A stretch of 64,000 nucleotides of DNA from Sporosarcina sp. BP05 (lineage in GTDB: Bacteria; Bacillota; Bacilli; Bacillales_A; Planococcaceae): NCBI RefSeq assembly GCF_014282005.1, contig NZ_JACFTD010000001.1:1-64000 (forward strand), read 5' to 3'. The notes below the pieces were generated by a model. The model did not search any database and was not told where the DNA came from. It saw only the letters and a list, made by a program, of their open reading frames with translations. A program made the position numbers and the translations under genes. Positions 45,814 to 54,819 of this stretch are shown here, in pieces; position 1 is the stretch's first letter; every line of letters starts with the position of its first letter.

Positions 45814-46455
45814 TTATTCCGGAAACGTTATGACAAGATTCCCTTCGATATTTATCACTTCAATCAGTTCTTCATTAAACAGATAAGGTGTATCGTTTTT
45901 ATCCTGCGGTGTGATTGCCTCGTAGCTATTCTTGACCGATAAAACCTGAAAAGTAACGGGAATATAGCGACCTTTGTTTAGTGTTTTCATGTTTCCCATC
46001 AAAAATACTTCTTTGCTGGAAACAGCGAAACTCAAATGCCCCACTTCTTTATTCAAACTACCCGATACTAATTTTACGTCCTGCAATAATGATATTGTGC
46101 ATAAAATGAAATCATTGATGATTTCAGCAGGCAATTTCTCGTAGTCATATTTCAAAAATAACGCGTTGAAACCATTTCTGATTTCTTTGAACGAGAAGAC
46201 ATCCTCGATTTTCTTGGCTTTGACTCCATTACCCAAATTAGAGATAATTCGCTTGCACTCATCTAAGTACTCACCTACATACCCCGAACTCTTTTCCCTT
46301 AGGGCAATAAAGTTGGCAAGCTCATTAATACTTTCAATTCCATACGCATCCTCTCGGACCAACATCATGAAACTATAGAAGTCCTTTTCATCAAAACTTC
46401 TTTCAGTAAACTTGTTGTAGTAGTATGCAAATAACTGTTGTTCTTTCTTATCCAC
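45814..46455 (-). CDS. Unrecognised soluble protein
   Basis: 213 residues, no signal peptide or membrane helix. The N-terminal 90 residues look helical and charged; the C-terminal half looks mixed alpha/beta (for example GHLSFAVSSKEVFLMGNMKT and LIEVINIEGNLVITF). RBS AAGGGTGGAAGC is present. It is between two different repeat elements with no operon partner. I do not recognise the family and can offer no function. Confidence 0.6.
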   Translation of the reverse strand: MDKKEQQLFAYYYNKFTERSFDEKDFYSFMMLVREDAYGIESINELANFIALREKSSGYVGEYLDECKRIISNLGNGVKAKKIEDVFSFKEIRNGFNALFLKYDYEKLPAEIINDFILCTISLLQDVKLVSGSLNKEVGHLSFAVSSKEVFLMGNMKTLNKGRYIPVTFQVLSVKNSYEAITPQDKNDTPYLFNEELIEVINIEGNLVITFPE

Positions 46456-46676
46456 GATGCTTCCACCCTTTTCACTATTCTTTGCGTATCCTTACTTTAA
46501 TCATAACATGCTTAGGAACATACTTTCTAGAATGGGGTTGTAATTGTAAACTTTAAATACGATGGATAGTCGACACTTAACATACGGTATGTTCTTCCTA
46601 TACCGCTTTGTCGCTTTGTGATGGCCTTACGCAATAAGCCTGTCAGGAGAGCACTGTCAGTCTTATTGCTTCGGCG

Positions 46677-46732
46677 CCCGCAGGATGCGGGTGTGCAGCC
46701 TTTGCCGCAGGACGCGGCGATATTTGGCTGCC
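46677..46732 (-). ncRNA. Bacillaceae-1-like two-hairpin RNA, copy 2
   Basis: On the minus strand: outer stem GCAGCC / GGCTGC encloses GCCGC-GTCCT-GCGGC, then AAA; after ACA comes CCCGC-ATCCT-GCGGG. Both terminal loops fit RUCCU. It sits inside dispersed element B exactly where copy A has only a few bases. Confidence 0.6.
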
Positions 46733-46875
46733 TTTCATTAGTGTCGCTTCTTCGCTAGGTTTGTTCATTAAACGGGTAAGGTATTAAATACGGCAATTTA
46801 CTAAGCGTAGGCGCCTTAAAAGGGGTAGCCGAAGCCATAAGACTGGCAGCGAACCGAACAACGAAGAGTTCGGTT

Positions 46876-46910
46876 TGTATAATTTCTGCGTCCTTTGCAG
46901 AAATTATACA
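46876..46910 (+). repeat. Perfect 14-bp hairpin with GTCCTTT loop
   Basis: TGTATAATTTCTGC / GCAGAAATTATACA. The loop again contains GUCCU. There is no T-run, so it is not a terminator. Confidence 0.7.
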
Positions 46911-47068
46911 ATTAATGCAAAGGACTCACTCAATAATAGGTTGTAAAATTAAATACCACATTTGCTTATGGCGGGAGGCATCCCCGAAGCGCCGAAGCGT
47001 TATTGAATGGAATCACTAACTCAATCTATATAGTTAACTCTAAATAAGTAGCGGCCAATAGATAGCGC

Positions 47069-47100
47069 AAAAAAACCAGCCCTAGAATTCCAAGGCTGGT
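47069..47100 (-). terminator. Terminator of the alpha/beta hydrolase gene
   Basis: ACCAGCC / GGCTGGT with a minus-strand run of seven T, just past the stop at 47113. Confidence 0.8.
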
Positions 47101-47112
47101 CCTCATTTAACG

Positions 47113-47937
47113 TTACGCACTAGTAACAAACTTACTGGTTGCTGGTATTTCCTGCTCCATTTTAACTTGTTCCTTGATAAACTGTATGGCTACTTGATTG
47201 AACTCTTTATGCTTCTCAATATTACAGACATGGCCGCATTGCTCAATAATATGCAATCTAGCGCATTTGTCCTTTATCGTATCCTCTTCAACGGGGCCAA
47301 GGAACATATAGTCTTGATCGCCCATGATGTACATTTTGGGAATTTCATGTTTTACACTATCAATTTGCGGATAAATTGCGCAAACCTTGGCAGCAAATCG
47401 GTACCATTTAATAAACCCTTTTTGACGAATTTTCTTTGCTTCTTGGATGAAAACGTCCCTTGCTTTCTTATGGTGCGCTTTAGGCATAAGGATACGTGCA
47501 AATGTTTTATACAACCACATATAGGGAACCACACTTTTAAGCAGGTTTCCTGTTCTCAGAATCACTTTCGCAGCCCGTGTTAACCGGATAATTGCACCAC
47601 CTAAAATCATGCTTTTAATTCTGCTGGGTGCGTAAATATGCATCGCATGTAAGACTACAGAGCCCAAACTAATTCCCGCAAAGTGAGCCTTTTCAATCGA
47701 TAGGGAATCTAGTACCTTAACAACATCTTTAGATAACATTTCAGGTGTATACGTCAACATTTCAGGTTCATAGTTTGCAGAGCCACCATGATCTCTTAAG
47801 TCAATGAAAAGAAGATTGAAATGTTTTTTAAACTCTTTTACTTGTTTATACCATATATTTGAATTCCCGCCCAATCCATGCAGAAATACGACCCACTCAT
47901 GCTGAGGACTTAAGTTATGCGTTTCATAATGTAACAA
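47113..47937 (-). CDS. Alpha/beta-hydrolase-fold protein
   Basis: 274 residues from a TTG at 47937, chosen because GAGGGTG lies eight bases upstream and because LHYETHNLSPQHEWVVFLHG is a natural start; the frame is open 13 codons further. Oxyanion HG is in FLHGLGGNSN. The nucleophile elbow is GISLGSV (Ser in G-x-S-x-G) near residue 95. MYIMGDQDYMF carries the Asp and EQCGHVCNIEKH the His. It could be an esterase or lipase-like enzyme; the natural substrate is unknown. It is a single gene with its own terminator. Confidence 0.8.
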   Translation of the reverse strand: MLHYETHNLSPQHEWVVFLHGLGGNSNIWYKQVKEFKKHFNLLFIDLRDHGGSANYEPEMLTYTPEMLSKDVVKVLDSLSIEKAHFAGISLGSVVLHAMHIYAPSRIKSMILGGAIIRLTRAAKVILRTGNLLKSVVPYMWLYKTFARILMPKAHHKKARDVFIQEAKKIRQKGFIKWYRFAAKVCAIYPQIDSVKHEIPKMYIMGDQDYMFLGPVEEDTIKDKCARLHIIEQCGHVCNIEKHKEFNQVAIQFIKEQVKMEQEIPATSKFVTSA

Positions 47938-48134
47938 GTGAAATTCACCCTCTTTCCTGTAGAGCAATCCACACAAAAACCTACTGGTTACGAATCTTGT
48001 CGGTTTTTGTTATGTTATGAATACTATTGTAATTCATTTGTTTATAAATGTCTTGTGCTAGCCTGAAAGATTTCTTCCGAAGTCTTCCACTGTACTTTTT
48101 ACTGTCACAAAGGAACACTTACGTGTCGTGCATA

Positions 48135-50945
48135 TTAGTTCCAGTACAATTCCCCTGGATTAGCCAAATACTTATCCTCAAATTCTTTTGCCTGTATAGG
48201 CCGATCAAAATAAAAACCCTGCATCAAATAACAATTTCTTGAAGCAAGAAACTCTGCTTGTTCTTTTGTTTCAACACCTTCTGCAATCACATCGAGATTC
48301 AAGTTTTGCGCCAGTGTAATAATTGTATTCGTGATGGCCGCATTATCATCTTTCGCACCCAAGTTTTGAACAAATAACCGATCAATTTTCAGCGTATTAA
48401 TCGGAAAATCCTTTAAATAGCCTAGCGAGGAATAGCCCGTCCCAAAATCATCTATAGCGATTTGAATACCAATCGCTTTTAATCGCTCCATTGTTTGCAA
48501 GGTTAACGTTGTATTTTTAATGATTTGATTTTCAGTGAGTTCCATGTGTAGGTATTCAGGGGACAGACCCACTTTGTCCAATATCGTTTCAACTACTGTA
48601 AATAGATCATTCTGTTCAAACTGACGCACCGATAAATTGACGGCTACACTCATTAGCGGATAGCCCTGTTCCTGCCACTTTTTAATCTGTTTGCAGGCAT
48701 TTTCAAGAACCCATTCACCTATTCGAATGATCAAGCCGGTTTCTTCCGCGATTGGGATAAATCTGTCTGGGGGTATCAAACCTTCTATCGGATGGTTCCA
48801 TCTAAGTAACGCTTCCACACCCACAACCATTTTCGTTGAATAGTTGATTTGAGGTTGATAATAAATAACGAGTTCATCATTATCGATTGCTTTATACAAA
48901 TCATTTTCAATAAGAAGACTTTCAAAATCCCCCGTATCCATTCCTGCTTCATAGAAACGGTAGCTGTTACCAGCAGTGGCCTTAGACTGGTACATCGCAC
49001 TATCTGCATTTTTAATCAATAGATCGGCATTCTCCCCGTCTTCCGGGAATAAACTAATTCCAATACTGTTTTTAATATAGACTTCATTTCCACTTAGCGA
49101 GAAAGGTACGGAAAAAGTATGGATGATACATTCGATAAATTGTAGGACTTCTGCTTTATTGTTTATATGTGGTAAAAGAATGATGAACTCATCCCCGCCT
49201 TGCCGCGAAGCCATTGCCCCCTCTGGAAGACAAGAAGTTAATCGTTTGGCCACATCACCGAGCAATAAATCTCCGTAGCTATGCCCAAGCGTATCATTCA
49301 CGGACTTAAAGCGATCCAAATCGATGAAAAGAACGGCCATTTTTTCACCACGTGCTTTAGCGTAGGCCACCTCTTGGTCTAGCCTGTTTCTCAATAAAAT
49401 CCGGTTTGGCAAATTGGTTAAGCTATCATAATAGGCATGATACTTAATTTCTTCCTCCATTCGTTTCCGTTCGGTAATGTCTTTAAACGTCACGACATAA
49501 CCTACACATTCATTTTCTTCCTCAATAGAAGAAATTACATAGTCTACTGTTATGATGGAGTGATTTTTTTTGTAGAAATAGCCTTCTGAATTATACTTGT
49601 CGTATTCCTTTTTAAGAAAAGCCTCTATGATTTTTTGTTCGTTCTCCTTACTTTCGTCGAAAACAACACGATAATATTGTCCAATCAGTTCATCTTTTTT
49701 ATCGTAACCCAATATGGATAAAGCCGCCGGATTGTAAAATGTGATCTTGCCCTCTAAATCCAAACCAAAAATACCGTCACCCGCTGAATTAAGAATGAGT
49801 TCTTTTTCCCGACTAAGCCTTCGGAGTTCTGCCATAGCTCTTTCAAGTTCCTTGTTTTTCTTCGTTATTTCTAGCGTTCTTTCTTCTAAAATAAGCTCTT
49901 GTTGTTCCATATATAATAAGTTTGACAGTGTAGGAGCAGCGGCATCGACAATACACTGGACCAGCTGTTGATCCGCATCCGAATAAATCGGCCGATTCTC
50001 TGCCCAGTTTGCAATCACAATGACACCTAAGACGTTGCCCATTGACACTAATGGAAGTACAAATACACCTTTTATCGCCAAGTATTCGAAAAGTTCTTGG
50101 TTAACCCTGTCATCTGCAGATACATCTGGAATGAGTAGCGACTTTCTTGTGGTAATCACTTCTTGGATTGTAGCACCCACTCTTTTCCCAAACGGTATCG
50201 AGTCATGCGCCGCAATCCAATCCTCTTCTGCTAACTCGCTTTTCTTGCTCAAATAGACTGGTTTCATGCTTCCTTCTTCTAGGCAGTCCACTAAATACAG
50301 CCCAATCGTATTGTTGTTTAGCGCTTTTCCTATGTAGAAAAAACACTTGTCCAACGCTTCATTTCTTGATGAACACATGGATAATTCACGATTCATATCC
50401 AGCAATAATTGCTTTTCTACAAGTAGGTCCATTTTCCGCGTTAAATTAGAAGTGTTTCGAATCGCAACCGCCGCCATATTGACATAAGCCTCAACAGATT
50501 GAATCTCCAATTCGGTTAAGTTCATTGGCACTCCATAATCAAATAAAAACACCAGCCCAAATAACTCATTTTCATAAGAGATAGGCAATGCGAGAAGTGA
50601 TTTTATCTGAAAAGCTTGTACAGCCCTGGAATCTGGCCGATTATCTTTTGTGGTATCAGGTATGTAGATGGTTTTTTGTGTTTCAACTACTTCTTTTGCC
50701 AATAAATCATATTCCATATCAATGACCTGCATATCTAACGTCATTCCATTAATGGTTTCCGGCTTTCCAACAAACCCTCTGAAAGAACCGTCTTCCTGCG
50801 GTAAATATATACCCACCGAATCACACTGAACAATTTCTTCTGAAATGGCTGTGATGACAAACTCCAATACTCCACGCAATTCATTTGTGGTATTTATTAA
50901 TTTCGTTATAGTTGCAAGCCGAGAATACCTCGTCTGTTCTTTCAT
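48135..50945 (-). CDS. GAF-GAF-PAS-GGDEF-EAL cyclic-di-GMP protein
   Basis: 936 residues from MKEQTRYSRLATITKLINTT (GAGG nine bases before). Two GAF domains fill residues about 10-170 and 190-355, a short coiled coil is at 355-385, a PAS at 385-500 (LNSAGDGIFGLDLEGKITFY), GGDEF at 510-670 and EAL at 685-930. The GGDEF site is intact (RQGGDEFIILL), so diguanylate cyclase activity is possible. EALLRWNHP and later DDFGTGYSSLGYL are conserved, so phosphodiesterase activity is also possible. No membrane helix is present. The GAF domains would sense a small ligand. Which activity dominates cannot be read. Confidence 0.9.
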   Translation of the reverse strand: MKEQTRYSRLATITKLINTTNELRGVLEFVITAISEEIVQCDSVGIYLPQEDGSFRGFVGKPETINGMTLDMQVIDMEYDLLAKEVVETQKTIYIPDTTKDNRPDSRAVQAFQIKSLLALPISYENELFGLVFLFDYGVPMNLTELEIQSVEAYVNMAAVAIRNTSNLTRKMDLLVEKQLLLDMNRELSMCSSRNEALDKCFFYIGKALNNNTIGLYLVDCLEEGSMKPVYLSKKSELAEEDWIAAHDSIPFGKRVGATIQEVITTRKSLLIPDVSADDRVNQELFEYLAIKGVFVLPLVSMGNVLGVIVIANWAENRPIYSDADQQLVQCIVDAAAPTLSNLLYMEQQELILEERTLEITKKNKELERAMAELRRLSREKELILNSAGDGIFGLDLEGKITFYNPAALSILGYDKKDELIGQYYRVVFDESKENEQKIIEAFLKKEYDKYNSEGYFYKKNHSIITVDYVISSIEEENECVGYVVTFKDITERKRMEEEIKYHAYYDSLTNLPNRILLRNRLDQEVAYAKARGEKMAVLFIDLDRFKSVNDTLGHSYGDLLLGDVAKRLTSCLPEGAMASRQGGDEFIILLPHINNKAEVLQFIECIIHTFSVPFSLSGNEVYIKNSIGISLFPEDGENADLLIKNADSAMYQSKATAGNSYRFYEAGMDTGDFESLLIENDLYKAIDNDELVIYYQPQINYSTKMVVGVEALLRWNHPIEGLIPPDRFIPIAEETGLIIRIGEWVLENACKQIKKWQEQGYPLMSVAVNLSVRQFEQNDLFTVVETILDKVGLSPEYLHMELTENQIIKNTTLTLQTMERLKAIGIQIAIDDFGTGYSSLGYLKDFPINTLKIDRLFVQNLGAKDDNAAITNTIITLAQNLNLDVIAEGVETKEQAEFLASRNCYLMQGFYFDRPIQAKEFEDKYLANPGELYWN

Positions 50946-51150
50946 ACTATACGCCTCTTTCACTCTTCAGGTGTTTCACTAGTTATCTTAAATTACCCCT
51001 ACATTTGCTCCATCAAACAATCGTTTGGGCTTTTACATTAATGCTACCATAGCGCCTTGTCTCAAATGCTTGTTAAAACTTAACAATTAATGCACCCTCG
51101 ACGATTTTGCATACATCTACCCAACAGGCCACTAATTTCTGCACACAAAA

Positions 51151-51182
51151 AAGATCAGACATCTACGTACATGTCTGATCTT
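51151..51182 (-). terminator. Terminator of pgi
   Basis: AAGATCAGACAT / ATGTCTGATCTT, perfect 12-bp stem, A-rich on the left. Confidence 0.85.
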
Positions 51183-51233
51183 CATTATAGTAGGGATTCT
51201 GAATTGCTACTTACACCCCAAAATTTACAGCTA

Positions 51234-52532
51234 TTATCTTGTCACATGCCCCGGCTTCTCCAACAATCTAAAGATATTATTTTTATATTCCTCAACACCA
51301 GGCTGATCAAAAGGATTTAAGCCCTGCAAGTAAGCACTCATTGCACAGGATAGTTGGAAGAAGTAGATTAAATAACCAATATGATAGGCATCTTGTTTGG
51401 CCACTTCAAGACGTAGTACTGGTACGCCTCCATCTTGGTGCGCTTCCATAGCGCCATGCATCATTACATCATTGATTTCATTTACTGTTTTATCGGACAG
51501 ATAATTCAATCCATCCAAGTTTTCTTTAGTTGAAGGGATTGCACAATCCTCCACGTCGTCTGTAAAATGGACAAACGTTTCAAAGAGCATCCGTTGACCA
51601 TCTTGTATATATTGACCGAGGGAATGTAGATCGGTAGGGAAAGCGACGGCTGCAGGGAAAATACCGTTTCCGCCCTTCCCTTCACTTTCACCAAAGAGCT
51701 GCTTCCACCATTCATTAAACATTTCAAGATTCGGGGAAAAACTTGCTAAAATTTCAACATTATAGCCTTCAGCTAACAGGTGAGTTCGTAAAGCAGCATA
51801 CTGATAAGCACTATTTGAAGCAATATCTGCGTTCGACAGATCATGAACGGCTGCTTTTGCTCCGGCAAGGAGTTGTTCAATATCGACCCCTGCTACTGCA
51901 AGAGGGAGTAGTCCAACTGGTGTAAGAACGGAATAACGACCGCCTATATCATCTGGTACAACGAAAGTCGCAAATCCTGAACGTACAGCCAATTCCCTTA
52001 AGGCACCTTCTGATTTATCGGTAATCGCAACAATTCGTTCACTGGCGGATGAACCATAACGGTTTTCCATGTATTCAAGCAGAATCCGGAAAGCAATAGC
52101 AGGTTCCGTTGTCGTTCCAGATTTCGAAATAACAATAATGGCAACTTCTTTACTCCCCATATAGCTCAATAATTGCTTCATATATGCTCCGCTTAAGTTT
52201 TGACCGGCAAAGAGTACTTCAGGATCACCCGGTTTTTTTTCAAAATACGGTGATAGTGCGTCTTGAATCGCTTTTGCTCCTAAATAAGAACCTCCGATAC
52301 CAATGACAACAACCAAATCTGCATTTTCACGCAATTTTTTGGCTACTTTCAGCGCATCTTGTAGTTCATTTAACGGAATCTCATTCGGGTAATTCTTCCA
52401 CCCCAAATAATCAGCACCTTCAGAAGTACCTTTGTTCATTTCTTGATGAATCGTTTTCACTTGTGTATCAAATAGTTCCTCAAGTTTACTTGTAGCTATA
52501 TGTGACTGATTTAATGTTAACGGAATTGCCAA
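51234..52532 (-). CDS. pgi: Glucose-6-phosphate isomerase
   Basis: 432 residues from a TTG with AGGGGAG nine bases upstream. It is a double-SIS-domain enzyme of glycolysis. VVVIGIGGSYLGAKAIQDAL near residue 75, VISKSGTTTEPAIAFR near 135, the GGRYSVLTPVGLLPLAV stretch near 195, and QDGGVPVLRLEV in the C-terminal third are all typical. The protein is a little shorter than Bacillus Pgi (about 450), mainly at the N-terminus. It has its own terminator. Confidence 0.95.
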   Translation of the reverse strand: MAIPLTLNQSHIATSKLEELFDTQVKTIHQEMNKGTSEGADYLGWKNYPNEIPLNELQDALKVAKKLRENADLVVVIGIGGSYLGAKAIQDALSPYFEKKPGDPEVLFAGQNLSGAYMKQLLSYMGSKEVAIIVISKSGTTTEPAIAFRILLEYMENRYGSSASERIVAITDKSEGALRELAVRSGFATFVVPDDIGGRYSVLTPVGLLPLAVAGVDIEQLLAGAKAAVHDLSNADIASNSAYQYAALRTHLLAEGYNVEILASFSPNLEMFNEWWKQLFGESEGKGGNGIFPAAVAFPTDLHSLGQYIQDGQRMLFETFVHFTDDVEDCAIPSTKENLDGLNYLSDKTVNEINDVMMHGAMEAHQDGGVPVLRLEVAKQDAYHIGYLIYFFQLSCAMSAYLQGLNPFDQPGVEEYKNNIFRLLEKPGHVTR

Positions 52533-52575
52533 TTCAACATTCTCCCCTTCTAGGTGGTTTTATAAAGTTAATCTT

Positions 52576-52610
52576 CAATCAGAGGGGGGTTCTTTATCCC
52601 CCACTGATTG
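52576..52610 (+). repeat. Hairpin upstream of pgi
   Basis: CAATCAG-A-GGGGGG pairs with CCCCC-A-CTGATTG. It is the first of a row of hairpins in 52576-52780. Confidence 0.7.
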
Positions 52611-52619
52611 TTTAAAGAA

Positions 52620-52676
52620 CTTAGGCTAAGAGCGCCACGTCCTGTGGCAAAGCCTAAGTAACCAACATCCTGTTGG
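52620..52676 (+). ncRNA. Bacillaceae-1-like two-hairpin RNA, copy 3
   Basis: Outer stem CTTAGGCT / AGCCTAAG encloses GCCAC-GTCCT-GTGGC, then AA; after TAA comes CCAAC-ATCCT-GTTGG. Two terminal loops of RUCCU are what I remember as the mark of the Bacillaceae-1 RNA motif. It is divergent from pgi. Confidence 0.65.
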
Positions 52677-52697
52677 CCCTAACCATTCGGGCTTTTA

Positions 52698-52780
52698 CGG
52701 GCAGTTGATCCCCCACTTATTCTTCTCGTGTCCTTAAAGACTTGAAGTGGGGGTCTTACTGCCCGTTAATGCGGGATCAA
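52698..52780 (+). repeat. Long hairpin with an alternative pairing
   Basis: CGGGCAGT / ACTGCCCG and CCCCCACTT / AAGTGGGGG form one long interrupted stem (52698-52765). TTGATCCC can instead pair with GGGATCAA at 52773-52780. No gene follows closely on the plus strand. The remainder (52781-53091) shows no clear feature apart from a fragment of the 30.1-kb repeat near 53060. Confidence 0.6.
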
Positions 52781-53091
52781 TTAAAGTCAGAAGTCACTAT
52801 TCCTCCAACTTTCCTGACAGTTTCTTGTAGGTTCAATAACAATCTATTACTTTCAACTCCCACTCATCTTTTCATCATGATAGGGTATTAACTTATTTCT
52901 CATAAGGTGAGTCTTTTCTGGGCGATCGAAAATAGAACGTCAAAACTCTCCTTCTCTATTATGCCCAAGAACCATCGTAACTTCAATTCTAAATCCCGGT
53001 AAAAATTGCTTTAACTGATTTTACGACAAAGCTTCTTAAATTACTTATGATTCAAGTGGTTAGCGCCTGAAACTAGACACTATTATTGGTC

Positions 53092-53148
53092 AAAAAAACG
53101 CAAAATCCCCTTTTTTATGACACCATAAAAAAAGGGATTTGCGTTTTT
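53092..53148 (-). terminator. Strong bidirectional terminator
   Basis: AAAAAACGCAAAATCCCCTT pairs with AAGGGATTTGCGTTTTT around an inner A/T-rich stem; more than 20 pairs. Confidence 0.85.
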
Positions 53149-53270
53149 CAGTTTTTGAAAACAGCTTAACTTATTGAGCATAATCGCCCGTGTAGTAGAT
53201 AAGTGAACATTCGAGCACGCCATCTGTTTCATTTAACACTTTCATGAAGGCTGAATTGTTATTTTTATAG

Positions 53271-53540
53271 TCACTTTTCACACGCGATTAAATCTTTATC
53301 GCGATCACTTTTTTTATTTGCATCATAGATTGCCTGAGATACAAATGGCTTGTATTTCGTTTTGCCGCCTACATTTTTGACAGATGCAGATCTTGCGACG
53401 CCGCCTTTATACACTTTGTTTAGCTCTGTGCAATTTTTATAGGTCACGACTTTCGGGCTTGCCGCTTCGACATGCACCGAATTGAATGAAAAACCTATGG
53501 CAATCGTAAATGCCAGCAAGACAGTAACTATTCTCTTCAT
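53271..53540 (-). CDS. Secreted excalibur-domain protein
   Basis: 89 residues. A signal peptide (MKRIVTVLLAFTIAIGFSFN, cleavage near VEA-AS at residue 26) is followed by an excalibur domain: YKNCTELNKVYKGGVARS ... DANKKSDRDKDLIACEK, with the two Cys and the DxDxD-like DRDKD calcium loop. The domain is often attached to secreted nucleases; here it is alone. AGGAGG precedes the ATG. It may bind calcium at the cell surface. Confidence 0.85.
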   Translation of the reverse strand: MKRIVTVLLAFTIAIGFSFNSVHVEAASPKVVTYKNCTELNKVYKGGVARSASVKNVGGKTKYKPFVSQAIYDANKKSDRDKDLIACEK

Positions 53541-53798
53541 TACAAAAACCTCCTTCTCAATTAATTCTCTTCTATATGAACCTAGCTATAGACATAAAAA
53601 AACGCCTTCCTTTATGCCTGAGCATTCATAGCAATCAGACTGAAGACATCCCTCTCAAACTATATGATTATTTTAACAGACTAGGAGTTTATTTGCTACC
53701 CTGTAAAGGATTGGTTGAGACTGGGATGTGATTGGTTCAAACCAGAAAAACCTCCTGACCGATAATCCGGCAGAAGGTTGTAATTGATAATCGTGTTG

Positions 53799-54725
53799 TT
53801 ACGGGACGATATTGCCAGCAGCTTTATAAATGTCATACCATTCTTTTCTTGTTAACGTAATAGCTGTGCTCTTACATGCGTCTTTTAATCGTTGAGGATT
53901 CGTTGTTCCGAGTACGACTTGGATGTTAGCTGGATGGCGGCTAATCCAAGCAGTTGCGATTGCCGTGTTTGTTACGTCATAGTTGGCAGCAATTTTGTCA
54001 ATCACTTTATTCAACTCTAAAAAATTATCTAAATCGCCAAGGAATGGGCCCGCAAAGAAGCCATTTTGAAATGGCGACCATGCTTGTAGCGTGATATCAT
54101 TCAAACGACTGTATTCTAGTATACTGCTATCACGATTGATAGCTTGATCTATATTCATATTTAACGCAATTCCTGCGTCAATCACCGGTGTATGTGCAAT
54201 ACTAAACTGAATTTGGTTGACGACTAATTTATGTGGTGTATATTTTTGCAGCAGTTCAATCTGTGCGGGGTTATGGTTCGACACCCCGAAATGTCTTACT
54301 TTTCCGCTGCTATGCAATTTTTCAAATGCCTCAGCAACTTCAGCTGGTTCCATTAGTGGATCAGGACGGTGAAGGAGTAGAAGGTCCAAATAATCCGTGT
54401 TTAAACGCTTTAAAATACCGTCAACTGAGTCAAGGATATGTTCTTTAGAGAAATCAAAGTAGTTTTCTTCGCCTTTAATGCCACACTTGCTTTGCAAAAT
54501 CATTTTTTCACGGATGCTTGGATTCATTTGGATTGCCTCGGCAAATAATTCCTCGCACCGACCTTGACCATAAATATCTGCATGATCAAAGAAGTTAATC
54601 CCTTCATCAAGTGCAGTGCGAATTAACTGCTCTATTTCTGTTAAAGAAAGCTGCGTCAAACGCATATTCCCCATTATGATGTTGGATACGTTTAGATCGG
54701 TGTGTTTAATTTGCGTATAGTTCAT
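53799..54725 (-). CDS. Aldo/keto reductase (YdhF-like)
   Basis: 308 residues, an (alpha/beta)8 NADPH-dependent oxidoreductase. FFDHADIYGQGRCEELFAEA near residue 45 has the catalytic Asp-Tyr; the Lys is in QSKCGIK near 80; HRPDPLMEP near 120 has the His. AWSPFQNG near 215 is the usual coenzyme loop, and TTNPQRLKDACKS near 277 is the NADP phosphate site. GGAGG precedes the ATG. The physiological substrate is unknown. Confidence 0.9.
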   Translation of the reverse strand: MNYTQIKHTDLNVSNIIMGNMRLTQLSLTEIEQLIRTALDEGINFFDHADIYGQGRCEELFAEAIQMNPSIREKMILQSKCGIKGEENYFDFSKEHILDSVDGILKRLNTDYLDLLLLHRPDPLMEPAEVAEAFEKLHSSGKVRHFGVSNHNPAQIELLQKYTPHKLVVNQIQFSIAHTPVIDAGIALNMNIDQAINRDSSILEYSRLNDITLQAWSPFQNGFFAGPFLGDLDNFLELNKVIDKIAANYDVTNTAIATAWISRHPANIQVVLGTTNPQRLKDACKSTAITLTRKEWYDIYKAAGNIVP

Positions 54726-54819
54726 GAAAATAGCCTCCCTTAACTGTAGTTACACTATTTAGAATACCTCACAATCTAGCTATAAGGTCAATTTGAAGCT
54801 TGGGTTAAGTGCTTTCGGC

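Larger units (their letters stand above)
46566..47068 (+). repeat. Dispersed element B (long copy with insertions)
   Basis: Direct repeat of 43327-43528. The first 110 bp and the last 40 bp match well. Compared with the short copy it has about 65 extra bp near 46675-46740, which form the two-hairpin RNA below, and about 235 extra bp near 46790-47025. Confidence 0.7.

Noticed and set aside
53171-53281. 36-codon frame overlapping the excalibur stop (NNNSAFMKVLNETDG)
   Set aside because: The translation looks protein-like, but it needs a GTG start within the upstream gene without a clear RBS.
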